This document shows positions 15,832 to 24,196 of a stretch of DNA of 64,000 nt, piece by piece. The stretch comes from Pyrobaculum sp. WP30. GTDB taxonomy: Archaea; Thermoproteota; Thermoprotei; Thermoproteales; Thermoproteaceae. The DNA lies in the NCBI GenBank assembly GCA_001189275.1, contig CP012158.1, forward strand, positions 1,665,704-1,729,703. Direction: 5' to 3'. Made by a program: the position numbers and the translations under genes. Numbering within the stretch: the stretch's first letter is position 1; every line of letters starts with the position of its first letter. Below the pieces are notes generated by a model, which was not told where the DNA came from, made no database searches, and saw nothing but the letters and a program-made list of their open reading frames with translations.

Positions 15832-16364
15832 GGCCTCACCACTTCGAAGCATTCTATGTCGGTTATCGAGCCGGTCCTCTGCTCCGGTCTCTTCCACTTG
15901 GCCTTGACCCTGGCCCCGAATATCCTCATGGACTTCACGTCGTCTTCGGTCGCGCCGCAGATGTAGTGCATTATACCTGGGAAGAAGTGGTCGTCGAACT
16001 GGCGGCCGGGCACGTCTAGCTTGATTACCCCCACAGCTACAGGTCTCTCTAGACGGGCCCTCGTGGCCGATATATAGCTCATGACGGCCGTCACGACGAC
16101 GCCTTCGTCCTTCGCCTCCAGCCACCCGTCGACCTCCTTGAAGCAGTAGGAGCAGTAGATGCGCGGCGGTACGAAGACTCTGCCGCACCCGGCGCAGTAG
16201 GTCCCCAATATCTTCCCCTCCTTGAGCCCGGCCAAGAAGCGGCCGAGCGCCTCGCCGGTGGTGTAGCTGTACCGCGCCTTGCCCACCACGGGGAACTCGA
16301 ACACCGGGAACTCCACCTTCTCGTACTTGGTGCCCCTCGGGTTTATGGGCTTTCCGCCGCTCAT
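15828..16364 (-). CDS. DUF35 OB-fold/zinc-ribbon acyl-CoA-binding protein
   Basis: About 178 residues from the ATG at 16364 (overlapping the thiolase stop as ATGA). A complete zinc ribbon is visible, CAGCGRVFVPPRIYCSYC, then an OB-fold region (DEGVVVTAVMSYISATRARL, then PVAVGVIKLDVPG). It is a paralogue of the next gene but has an intact four-cysteine ribbon and an N-terminal extension. It most likely forms a complex with one of the two adjacent thiolase-fold proteins and hands over acyl-CoA. Two DUF35 plus two thiolase genes in a row suggest two matched pairs or one heteromeric complex. Confidence 0.85.
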   Translation of the reverse strand: MSGGKPINPRGTKYEKVEFPVFEFPVVGKARYSYTTGEALGRFLAGLKEGKILGTYCAGCGRVFVPPRIYCSYCFKEVDGWLEAKDEGVVVTAVMSYISATRARLERPVAVGVIKLDVPGRQFDDHFFPGIMHYICGATEDDVKSMRIFGARVKAKWKRPEQRTGSITDIECFEVVRP

Positions 16365-17548
16365 ATCCCCATCACAATCACGGTGCCTGCTTGCATTAGA
16401 TCTCCCCATGCCTGCGCCAAGCCGGTGTAGACCGGCTTCTTCACTTGTCTCTCGCCGGCCTCTCCCCTCACCTGCCAGAATATCTCCGCGACTTTCATAA
16501 GGCCAGCAGCCGCTATGGGGTTTCCGACGCCCAGCAGACCGCCCGACGGGTTTATTGGGAGGTCTCCGTCTCTCTGGGTCACCCCTTCACGCGTGAGGAT
16601 CGGCGCCTCGCACTTCTTGGCGAGGCCGAGCCCCTCCATGTGGTGAAGCTCCTTGTAGTCGAAGGGGTCGTAGGGCTCAGCCACGTCTATTTGCTTCCTG
16701 GGGTTGTCTATGCCGGCCATGCGGTAGGCCATCTCGGCGGCGCGGCGGACGTACTCTGGATATGCCAAGTCGCGGTTTGTCCAGTGGGTCGTGTCGAGGG
16801 TCCAGCCTATGCCCTTGATCCAGACTGGGGTGTCTGTGATGCGCCTCGCCTCTTCCTCCGACGCCAGCACCACAGCGGCGGCCCCGTCGCTTGTCGGCGA
16901 TATGTCGAGCAGCTGGACGGGCCACACGAGGACCTCACTCTTGAGCACGTCGTCTACGGTTATGTTGGGCATGCAGAGCTGGGCGGAGGGGTGCCCGCAG
17001 GCGTTGCGCTTGTTCTTGACCGACACGAGCGCGATATCTTCCTTCTTTACGCCGCATTTGTGCATATACCGGTGCATCTCCATGGCGAAGATCCATATGA
17101 GGTTGGGGTTGAGAGGCTTCTCCACTACGGGGTCCCAGATGTAGCGGAAGACGTATTGAGTATGCGGCTTCGCAGCGTGGCTCATCTTCTCCTCAGCCAC
17201 AGCCAGCACCCTCTTGCATAGGCCGGAGGCCACGTGCCACCAGGCGGCTATGGGCACGAAGACCCCCGTGGCGCCGCCGACGAACACCCTTATAGTGGGC
17301 TTATGGATGCCGCCGGCGCCCTCAGCAAGGTATTCCCCCTTCATATGGACGCCGTCGAAGGCGTCGGGCGCGCTACCTATGACCACGCAGTCTATGTCCT
17401 TAAGTGTCAACCCGGCCTCGTCTAGGGCCTGCTTGGCGGCTAGCCAGGCGAGCTCCTGCGGGGTCTCAAGCATCCTGCTTCTAAACAAAGTCAGCCCGGC
17501 GCCCACCACCGCCACGCGGTGCTTGAAGTTGAGGTTGCGGTTTGTCAT
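16361..17548 (-). CDS. Thiolase-fold protein (SCP2-thiolase/lipid-transfer type) without catalytic Cys and His
   Basis: A 395-residue thiolase-superfamily protein of the archaeal SCPx type (start VAVVGAGLTLF; INPSGGLLGVGNPIAAAG near the end). Compared by eye with active thiolases, the nucleophilic cysteine position (ACASG) reads GGATG, the GHP histidine reads GNP, and the HDAF-type motif reads EPYDPFDYKEL. A Claisen thiolase reaction is therefore unlikely. Ltp2-type aldolases are thiolase-fold proteins that also lack the cysteine and partner DUF35 proteins, which fits the next genes. The start overlaps the second thiolase-like gene by 4 bp. Confidence 0.82.
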   Translation of the reverse strand: MTNRNLNFKHRVAVVGAGLTLFRSRMLETPQELAWLAAKQALDEAGLTLKDIDCVVIGSAPDAFDGVHMKGEYLAEGAGGIHKPTIRVFVGGATGVFVPIAAWWHVASGLCKRVLAVAEEKMSHAAKPHTQYVFRYIWDPVVEKPLNPNLIWIFAMEMHRYMHKCGVKKEDIALVSVKNKRNACGHPSAQLCMPNITVDDVLKSEVLVWPVQLLDISPTSDGAAAVVLASEEEARRITDTPVWIKGIGWTLDTTHWTNRDLAYPEYVRRAAEMAYRMAGIDNPRKQIDVAEPYDPFDYKELHHMEGLGLAKKCEAPILTREGVTQRDGDLPINPSGGLLGVGNPIAAAGLMKVAEIFWQVRGEAGERQVKKPVYTGLAQAWGDLMQAGTVIVMGI

Positions 17549-18687
17549 ATCCTCAACACGGCGGCGACGCTTGTGGTCGTGGGGATTCCTCTCCAGCTGT
17601 GCACCACCGCGGTCTCAGCCTTGTCGACTTCCGCCTTTACCTCCCCCCTCATGACGCCGACGGCGTAGCTAAGCCTGGCTAAGCCGTGCACCTCGAAGGG
17701 AACCCCCTCGGCTAGGGCGCCGCCGCTTAAATTCACCGGCAATCTCCCGCCGGGGCAGAAGGCGCCGTCTGCCAAGAGGTCCTTGGCCGTGCCTCTGGGC
17801 GCGAGCCGCAACGCCTCTATATGTTGCAACTCCTTGAAGCTGTATCTGTTGTCCACCTCAGCGAAGTCGACCTCTTTGTAGGGGTCGGCGATCTTGGCTT
17901 GTGTATAAGCTCCATCTGCCGCCTCTCTTGCATGTAGCGGAAAAGCCCAGTCGTGAAACTCCAGACTAGAAAACTCAGTGGACCACCAAACGCCGTCTAC
18001 CCACACCGGCGTGTCGTTGTACCTCTTCGCAACTCTTTCAGAGGCGAGAACAACCACGACAGCCGCGTCGACAAACTTGGCGACATCGGCCTCTCTAAGA
18101 GGCTCCGCCACCACTGGAGTGGCGGATCTAGACTTGCCAGGGGAGGCATATACAGCCCGCTGGTTCTTAACCCCGGCCTTGTGGGCCTTCTCAACCACGG
18201 CCTCGAGATGATCCTCAGCAACGCCGAATTTAGACATATAAGCCCTGGCCTCAAGCGCGGCAAGGGCATGAACGTTTTCAAGACCTAGGGGTCTTAAGGA
18301 GATGGGGTCCGTCGCCGTAAATATAACTTCGTTAAGAGTCTCCACGTCGGAGGGCTTTCCATGCGACTCCACAACCACCACATCGAAGAGACCGGACCTA
18401 ATCATCATATAGGCCTGCCCCACGCACTGAAGCCCGTCGCCGGTCACCGTGTACACGGACTTCATTGCTCCCCCCACGGGGTCTGGTGCAAACTCATCAG
18501 CGATAGATATGCCCTCCCAGAAGTCCTCTTGACACGACACGAAAGCGTCTACCTCGCTCCTTGGGTCGAGCCCCCCGGCGTCTTCGTAGGCCCTCTGAGC
18601 CGCCTTAAACATCATCTCGCGGAAGGAGTAGTCAACCACCTCGGGCTGGAAACCAAACCAGCCCACACCAACAATACCCACTCGCAT
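17545..18687 (-). CDS. Second thiolase-fold protein lacking catalytic residues
   Basis: A 380-residue paralogue of the neighbouring protein. The N-terminus MRVGIVGVGWFGF and LPVNLSGGALAEG identify the thiolase fold. The nucleophilic cysteine position reads VTGDGLQ (threonine), the GHP histidine reads GVP, and the HDAF-type motif reads VDNRYSFKEL. All three catalytic positions are changed, so it is either a non-catalytic partner of the other thiolase-like protein or has different chemistry. Overlap with the next gene is 4 bp (ATGA). A short AT-rich gap separates it from the acyl-CoA ligase. Confidence 0.78.
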   Translation of the reverse strand: MRVGIVGVGWFGFQPEVVDYSFREMMFKAAQRAYEDAGGLDPRSEVDAFVSCQEDFWEGISIADEFAPDPVGGAMKSVYTVTGDGLQCVGQAYMMIRSGLFDVVVVESHGKPSDVETLNEVIFTATDPISLRPLGLENVHALAALEARAYMSKFGVAEDHLEAVVEKAHKAGVKNQRAVYASPGKSRSATPVVAEPLREADVAKFVDAAVVVVLASERVAKRYNDTPVWVDGVWWSTEFSSLEFHDWAFPLHAREAADGAYTQAKIADPYKEVDFAEVDNRYSFKELQHIEALRLAPRGTAKDLLADGAFCPGGRLPVNLSGGALAEGVPFEVHGLARLSYAVGVMRGEVKAEVDKAETAVVHSWRGIPTTTSVAAVLRI

Positions 18688-18746
18688 ATATGCTCAAAAT
18701 ACCGCCTATTTAACAATTACTGAGACAAAAGTCAAAAAATGTATGT

Positions 18747-20627
18747 TTATCTAATAACTCTTTTAATTTCTTCGATAGCTTCAGGGTTCTCCAGCGCCGA
18801 GAGGTCGCCGGGGTTTCTGCCTAGGTATACGGCGCGGATGACCCTCCTCATGATTTTGGCATTGCGGGTCTTCGGAAGCATCTTCACGAACTTTACGTCC
18901 TCCACGGCACCGAAGGCCTTCCCCAGCGCCTCCTCGGTGAGATTAATCAACTCCTGCTTAAGCGTCTCGCTGGGCTCGTAGCCAGGCTTCAACACCACGA
19001 AACATATGGGCACCTCACCCTTCACCTCGTGAGGCACGCCTATACACGCCGACTCCGCCACGGCTGGATGCGCGTTTAGCACAGTCTCTATCTCCGCGGG
19101 CCCCAGACGCTTTCCGGCCACCTTTATGGTGTCGTCTGCCCTCCCCAGTATGTAGAAGAAGTCCTCCTCGTCCACCACCGCGGCGTCTCCGTGAGCCCAC
19201 ACGCCGGGCCACTTGCTCCAGTATGTCTCAAGATAGCGTTGCGGGTCGCGCCAGAAGCCTCTAGTCATGCCGGGCCATACTGAGAGCACCACCAGCTCCC
19301 CCTCCACGCCCGGAGGCGCCGGCCTGCCGTCCTCAGTAAAGACGGCGGCCTTGGTGCCGATGCTGGCGCCGTTGAACGAGCTGGGCTTTATCTTCTTCAC
19401 TACGTAACAGCCCAAGATGCCGCCGGAGATCTCAGTCCCTCCCGAGTAGTTAATTATGGGGATCCGCCCCCTCCCCATCTTGTACAGCCACAGCCAGCTC
19501 TCAGTATCTATAGGCTCTCCAGTGTTTCCAAACGCTTTTAGTTCATCTAATTGACTAGGCTCAGCCGCGGCGCCGATGCTTCTGAGATGTCTCGTCAGCG
19601 TGGCGGCGAGACCCAGGGCGCTTACCTTAAACTTTTCTACAAAACGCCACAGTCTCTCCTTGGGGTAGTCCGGCGCGCCCTCGAAAAAGGCCATAGAGCC
19701 CCTCAGGAGGTAGGAGGCGAAGACCATCCAAGGCCCCATCATCCACCCCATGTCTGTAGCCCAGCTCAAGGTGTCGCCCGGCTTTATGTCGAAGTGGAAG
19801 TAGACGTCGGCCGCCGCCTTTATGGGGAACCCGTCGTGTGTGTGGACTGTGCCCTTAGGCCTCCCAGTGGTGCCGGAGGTGTATATAATCATCATGGCGT
19901 CCTCCGCCTCCGTATCCTCCACATAGTCGCCGCCTGTCTTGAACACCTCCGAGAGGGCTGTGTGGTCGTCTCCCCTGCCTCCCCTTTCGTGGACCACCAC
20001 CTGCTTGACGGTGGGCGTGAGGCCGGCCTTGAGCTCGGCCAACATATCCACCTCCTTGCCGCGGCGGTATGAGACGTCTGACGCGAAGACGAACTTGGCC
20101 TCGCTGTCCTCGAGCCTCACTCTGATGGCCTCCTTCCCGAAGCCGCTGAAGAGGGGGACGATTACGCCCCCGGCTCTTATTGCGCCGAGCATGACGGGCA
20201 CTATCTCGGGCACCATGGGCATGTAAATCGCCACGCGGTCACCCTTCTGTAGGCCGTTGCGCCTCAGCCAGCTCGCCACAGCCTTGGTCTTGTAGAGCAC
20301 CTCGGCGTAGCTCCACTTGACCCGGCTCCCGTCCTCCCCCTCCCACTTAATAAGCGGCGCCGGCGACTCCTCCAGCTGGTCGGCTATGTTGAGCCCGCCG
20401 CCCACGAACCACCTAGGCCATTGAACGCCCCGCGACAGGTCGAGGACCCTCTCGTAGGGCTTGCGCCACCTCAGCCGCAAAACCTCCCGCTCAAACACGG
20501 CCCAGAACTCGGGCCTCTCAGCAGTGTAGTTTATGAACTCCTCCAGAGCGGCGAACCCCCTCGATGCCATGAACCTAGCCACGTTAGACTCCTCAAGGTG
20601 ATCCCTCTGGGGAGTCCAGACATCCAT
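18747..20627 (-). CDS. Acyl-CoA synthetase (AMP-forming)
   Basis: A 626-residue ANL-superfamily ligase of the acetyl/propionyl-CoA synthetase-like length. Visible motifs: the AMP-binding P-loop YTSGTTGRPKGTVHTHDG, GDTLSWATDMGWMMGP, the GNTGEP segment, the hinge GRADDTIKVAGKRLGPAEIE, and KTRNAKIMRR carrying the catalytic lysine (usual form KTRSGKIMRR). It would activate a carboxylic acid to its CoA thioester, and is probably the entry step of the acyl-CoA operon. An AT-rich TTTTTTAAATTT just upstream may give it its own promoter. Substrate not determinable. Confidence 0.9.
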   Translation of the reverse strand: MDVWTPQRDHLEESNVARFMASRGFAALEEFINYTAERPEFWAVFEREVLRLRWRKPYERVLDLSRGVQWPRWFVGGGLNIADQLEESPAPLIKWEGEDGSRVKWSYAEVLYKTKAVASWLRRNGLQKGDRVAIYMPMVPEIVPVMLGAIRAGGVIVPLFSGFGKEAIRVRLEDSEAKFVFASDVSYRRGKEVDMLAELKAGLTPTVKQVVVHERGGRGDDHTALSEVFKTGGDYVEDTEAEDAMMIIYTSGTTGRPKGTVHTHDGFPIKAAADVYFHFDIKPGDTLSWATDMGWMMGPWMVFASYLLRGSMAFFEGAPDYPKERLWRFVEKFKVSALGLAATLTRHLRSIGAAAEPSQLDELKAFGNTGEPIDTESWLWLYKMGRGRIPIINYSGGTEISGGILGCYVVKKIKPSSFNGASIGTKAAVFTEDGRPAPPGVEGELVVLSVWPGMTRGFWRDPQRYLETYWSKWPGVWAHGDAAVVDEEDFFYILGRADDTIKVAGKRLGPAEIETVLNAHPAVAESACIGVPHEVKGEVPICFVVLKPGYEPSETLKQELINLTEEALGKAFGAVEDVKFVKMLPKTRNAKIMRRVIRAVYLGRNPGDLSALENPEAIEEIKRVIR

Positions 20628-20639
20628 ATTTTTACAAAT

Positions 20640-21515
20640 TTAAAAAAGTTTAAATAGATTATCGAGTTCAAAAATAGTTAAAGCCTTATCTATGTCGTAT
20701 ACAGGCGTAAGTGGTATCTCTTCTCTCTTCGCAAGTTCCTCAAGAGCGTTGCAGTCCATCTCTGACAGAACCTTCTCCACCTCCTTCCTGGCGGTGGGGT
20801 CTAGTTGCCGCGGGATTAGGTGTTCTCTTCCGATGGCTCTGCAGAACCGCTCCCAGAACTTCGGCTCCACGGCCCCGAGGGCCACCCTCCCACCTGTGTA
20901 GCGGTACACAGTGTAGAAGGGGTAGTCCCCGGAGAGGAGTAGAGGCTTTCCGTCTCTCCTTAGGGAGAGGTTGAGTATGTTCACCAACGCCGCGGCGCGG
21001 CTCATGGGGATCTCCACGTAGCCCCCCTCGCCCTTGGCGGCCATGGCTGTTATGGTTAATGCGGCGAGGAGGCCGGCCGCCACGTCTACGGCTTGTACAT
21101 AGGGCGGACACGGCCCTACGGCACCTGCCAAAGCGGCGAAGTTTATGTCGTGGGAGGGGTGGCCCCTGGGGTACTCTTCGCCTCCGTATCCCACAATGGC
21201 GACATAGATAAGGTCGGGTTTCGTCTCCGCCAGCCTTCTGTAGGAGATGCCGTATCTCTCCGCCGTAGATGGCCTAAAGGTGGTCAACACAGCGTCTACC
21301 TCCTCCGCCAGGCGGCGTACCTTCTCCGCACCGTCTTTTAGATCTATGTAAATTATCTCCTCTCCCTCATTAAGCACTTTGTAGAGAGTGGGCGAGACTT
21401 GGCGTATGGGGTCCCCGGCTGGCGGCTCGACCTTAACCACCTCGAAGCCCAGCTGGAGGAGGAGCCTCCCGGCGAGAGACACTGGGAAAAGCGTAGAAAG
21501 TTCTAGAACTCTCAT
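20640..21515 (-). CDS. Family III CoA-transferase/alpha-methylacyl-CoA racemase-like protein, C-terminally short
   Basis: About 291 residues from the ATG at 21515 (one-base overlap with the tldE stop, TAATG). The N-terminus MRVLELSTLFPVSLAGRLL and GFEVVKVEPPAGDP are typical of CaiB/BaiF proteins. The segment GHPSHDINFAALAGAVG matches the catalytic aspartate region of alpha-methylacyl-CoA racemase (GHDINYLALAG) better than formyl-CoA transferase. The family usually has 360-400 residues; here the reading ends after TPVYDIDKALTIFEL, so roughly the last 70-100 residues are missing. The end lies only 12 bp before the ligase start, in AT-rich DNA. Confidence 0.8.
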   Translation of the reverse strand: MRVLELSTLFPVSLAGRLLLQLGFEVVKVEPPAGDPIRQVSPTLYKVLNEGEEIIYIDLKDGAEKVRRLAEEVDAVLTTFRPSTAERYGISYRRLAETKPDLIYVAIVGYGGEEYPRGHPSHDINFAALAGAVGPCPPYVQAVDVAAGLLAALTITAMAAKGEGGYVEIPMSRAAALVNILNLSLRRDGKPLLLSGDYPFYTVYRYTGGRVALGAVEPKFWERFCRAIGREHLIPRQLDPTARKEVEKVLSEMDCNALEELAKREEIPLTPVYDIDKALTIFELDNLFKLF

Positions 21516-22798
21516 TACGTGGTTATGCCTATCTGCCGTATTATTGCGTAGGGGGCGTTTGCGGGGACAGGCATGTCCCACCAGTAGACCTGTTTCTGCG
21601 CCTTAGACAGCTCCGCCACGTTTCTCACCACGTTTTCCATGGTATCTGCGATGCGGATGTACTTAACCACGGCCGCCGGCCTGCCGTCTTTGACCTCAAG
21701 CGCCACGTCGCGGCCCACCGTGGAGAACTGCCCGGTCTTCACATTTTGGTACCGGGTGTACCAGTTGCCGTGTATGTAGAAGCCGTTGCGGAGATCCGCC
21801 AGCAACGCCTCGAGGTCCGCCGGCCCGTCCCCCGGCGCGATCTCCACATGGCCCGGCACAGGCCTGGCCCAGCCGTAGAGGGCGTGGCCCGTGGGCTCCA
21901 TCCCCAGGGCGTGGGCTGTCCGCCTCGTGTGTATGAAGCCGCTGAGGACGCCCCTTCTGTACACCTCGACGGGTCTCGGCGGAGTCCCCTCGAAGTCGAA
22001 GGGGACGTAGCCGTGTGCCGACTCGTCGTAGGTCTTCTCCACTACGGTGAGTAGCTCGGAGGCCGCCTGCCTCCCCACGTCCTCCTTCGTGTAGCGGGAG
22101 CTACTGGCCACGACCTCGGAGCCGTTGGTCCAGAAATACAGCAACTCCCCCACGAGGTGTCCAAACACGAGCGGGGACAGGAGAAGATCCGCCTTGGTGG
22201 GTTCTATACGTCTCTGCGGCAGTCCCTTGGCTAGGGAGAGGAGTTGCGAGTTTTCTTCGCCTAGTTTCTCCGCCTTGATGTCGGCGACGCGTCTACCGGC
22301 GGCTGCGGCCGTGGCGGAGAGCTCGCCTAGAAAAGACCGCATGGCCATATAGACCCTATTGACTGCGTACTGGCCCCCGCGCCCAGCCGAGTCCTCGTAC
22401 TCAACTTCGACGTAGGCGAGGTTGACGACGCCTGCACTTCTTTCTACCCCAGCCGCCGAGTCCACAGCCTTCTTTACAAGGTCAGGCAGCTTCTCAAAGT
22501 CCTCCGGAGACTCGCGGCGGGTTAGGGGCCGCGGCCCCTCCACAGGCACGTAGAGGGGGTCGTCTGGGAGAGACGCCAGCCTCTTCACGGCCTCCTCTAT
22601 CTGCGCCAGGTCGGGGGTTCCCGTGGCGCTTAAGAAAGTAGTCCTTCTACCCTTGGCTAGGTATATGTAGGTGTTGTCCACGTCCCAGCTCTTGAAGGCG
22701 GTGATTTCGTTGTTGGCGAAGCGGACCATGTAGTTTCTAACCCTCGTCTTCACGACGACGGCCTCGTCGACGTGACGTTGTAGTATCTTCAGAATCAT
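21515..22798 (-). CDS. tldE: TldE/PmbA-family protease subunit
   Basis: A 427-residue protein of the TldD/TldE (PmbA) family, the half that lacks the HExxxH metal motif and partners TldD. Family traits: the N-terminal VRNYMVRFANNEITAF pattern and the GLPQRRIEPTKADLLLSPLV region. The pair forms a barrel-shaped metalloprotease that trims small unfolded peptides. The start overlaps the stop of tldD (ATGA), and its own stop overlaps the racemase-like gene by one base, tying the protease pair to the acyl-CoA operon in transcription. Confidence 0.88.
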   Translation of the reverse strand: MILKILQRHVDEAVVVKTRVRNYMVRFANNEITAFKSWDVDNTYIYLAKGRRTTFLSATGTPDLAQIEEAVKRLASLPDDPLYVPVEGPRPLTRRESPEDFEKLPDLVKKAVDSAAGVERSAGVVNLAYVEVEYEDSAGRGGQYAVNRVYMAMRSFLGELSATAAAAGRRVADIKAEKLGEENSQLLSLAKGLPQRRIEPTKADLLLSPLVFGHLVGELLYFWTNGSEVVASSSRYTKEDVGRQAASELLTVVEKTYDESAHGYVPFDFEGTPPRPVEVYRRGVLSGFIHTRRTAHALGMEPTGHALYGWARPVPGHVEIAPGDGPADLEALLADLRNGFYIHGNWYTRYQNVKTGQFSTVGRDVALEVKDGRPAAVVKYIRIADTMENVVRNVAELSKAQKQVYWWDMPVPANAPYAIIRQIGITT

Positions 22799-24171
22799 GG
22801 CACCACCCTAAGATTTCTACTCCTGAAGGTGGGCCCGCCCATGGTCACGGGGACGCCTTGCGACGGGTTGCCCTTGCCGCACGTGCCTACGAAGAGCCGA
22901 AAGTCGCGCCCCACGGCGTCTACGTTGCCCCACAGCTCTGGGGTGTCCACCTCGATGAAGCCCTTGATTGGCTGTTTCAGCTCGCCGTTTTCGATGAGGT
23001 ACCCCTCGAAGATGCCGTATCTGCCGGAGTACCTGGTGTCGTTTATGTTCCACTCGGTGTAAGACGCCACGTATATCCCCCGCCTAGTGTCCCGTACAAT
23101 CTCCTCAGGCCTCCAGTCGCCCGGCTCGAGGTAGGTGTTGGACATACGCGGTATGGGCTCCCTGTCGAAAGCCGACGCCCGCGCCCCCGCGTTGCTGTGG
23201 ACGCCTAACACCGCGGCGTATTGCCTGTTTGTAATAAACTCGGTGGCCCAGCCGCCCCGCACCAGTTGCTTGGGCCTGGCCACCACGCCCTCCTCGTCCA
23301 CGAGGTAGAAGCCGTAGGTGCCCGGCAACGCCGGGTAGTCAGTGATGTTTACCAAGTCGCTCCCGATCTTAACCCTGAGGTTCCCCGGCCTTAGGTAGGA
23401 CTCGCCGGCCTCCGCCCCCTCCCTGCCGTAGATCCTGTCGAGCTCGAAGGGGTGGCCTATAGATTCATGCACAAATATGCCCGTCATCTCCGGGGCGAAG
23501 ACCACGTCGTATCTCCCCGGCGAGACGGAACGCGCCTTCTCCAGAAGCGCAGACACCTTCCGGGACTCCTCCTCCACCGCCTTCTCCGCGCCCCGCACGG
23601 AGTCGGCCGAGGTGCCGCCGAGGAATACATCCCTCTGGAGGCTGCTGAGAGACGGTTCGTGTTTGATAAACATGCCGAATACGTAGACCCTGGGCACCTT
23701 GCTGTAGGCGTCCGCCCCGTCGCTGGTTAATACGCGCTTCTCCGTCGTCCATATATTGACGTAGAAACGCCTCACGGTCAAGTCCTTAGCGGCGTATTCG
23801 TCTAGGGTCTTCGCCAGCTCCACGGGGTCTAGGGGGATGTCTGGAAGGCTGTAGCTGAACTTGGCCAACCCCTCCTCGCTAAGCGCCACCGGGCTCTTCC
23901 GCACCCTCCCCGCGGCCTTGGCGAGCTTAACCGCCCTCTCAACGGCGCCGAACACGTCTTCGAGCTTCATGCTGGGCGCGGCGGCGAACCCCAAGCCGCC
24001 CCCCGCCACCGACCTGACGGCGACGCCCTGCGTGGAGTAGGATACGGCGAATTCAAACTGCCCGTTTCTCAGCCCCGCGGCTGAGCCTGAGTCCCTCTGC
24101 CACCTGACCTCCACATAGGAGGCGCCGAGAGATAAGCCGTAGTCCAGGGCCTTGACAAGTAATTCCTCCAT
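22795..24171 (-). CDS. tldD: TldD-family metalloprotease subunit
   Basis: A 458-residue protein with the TldD active-site motif HESIGHPFELDRIYG (HExxxH, about residues 238-243) and the downstream GTCGKG segment, with a cysteine that takes part in the metal region in the family. The N-terminus (GASYVEVRWQRDSGSAAGLRNG) is typical. Acts in the cytoplasm with TldE as a peptide-degrading heterodimer. It is first in a run of overlapping minus-strand genes; livM lies just to its right on the same strand, ending at 24197. Confidence 0.92.
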   Translation of the reverse strand: MEELLVKALDYGLSLGASYVEVRWQRDSGSAAGLRNGQFEFAVSYSTQGVAVRSVAGGGLGFAAAPSMKLEDVFGAVERAVKLAKAAGRVRKSPVALSEEGLAKFSYSLPDIPLDPVELAKTLDEYAAKDLTVRRFYVNIWTTEKRVLTSDGADAYSKVPRVYVFGMFIKHEPSLSSLQRDVFLGGTSADSVRGAEKAVEEESRKVSALLEKARSVSPGRYDVVFAPEMTGIFVHESIGHPFELDRIYGREGAEAGESYLRPGNLRVKIGSDLVNITDYPALPGTYGFYLVDEEGVVARPKQLVRGGWATEFITNRQYAAVLGVHSNAGARASAFDREPIPRMSNTYLEPGDWRPEEIVRDTRRGIYVASYTEWNINDTRYSGRYGIFEGYLIENGELKQPIKGFIEVDTPELWGNVDAVGRDFRLFVGTCGKGNPSQGVPVTMGGPTFRSRNLRVVP

Positions 24172-24196
24172 AGGTGCGTCGGCTTAGGGGTTTTAA

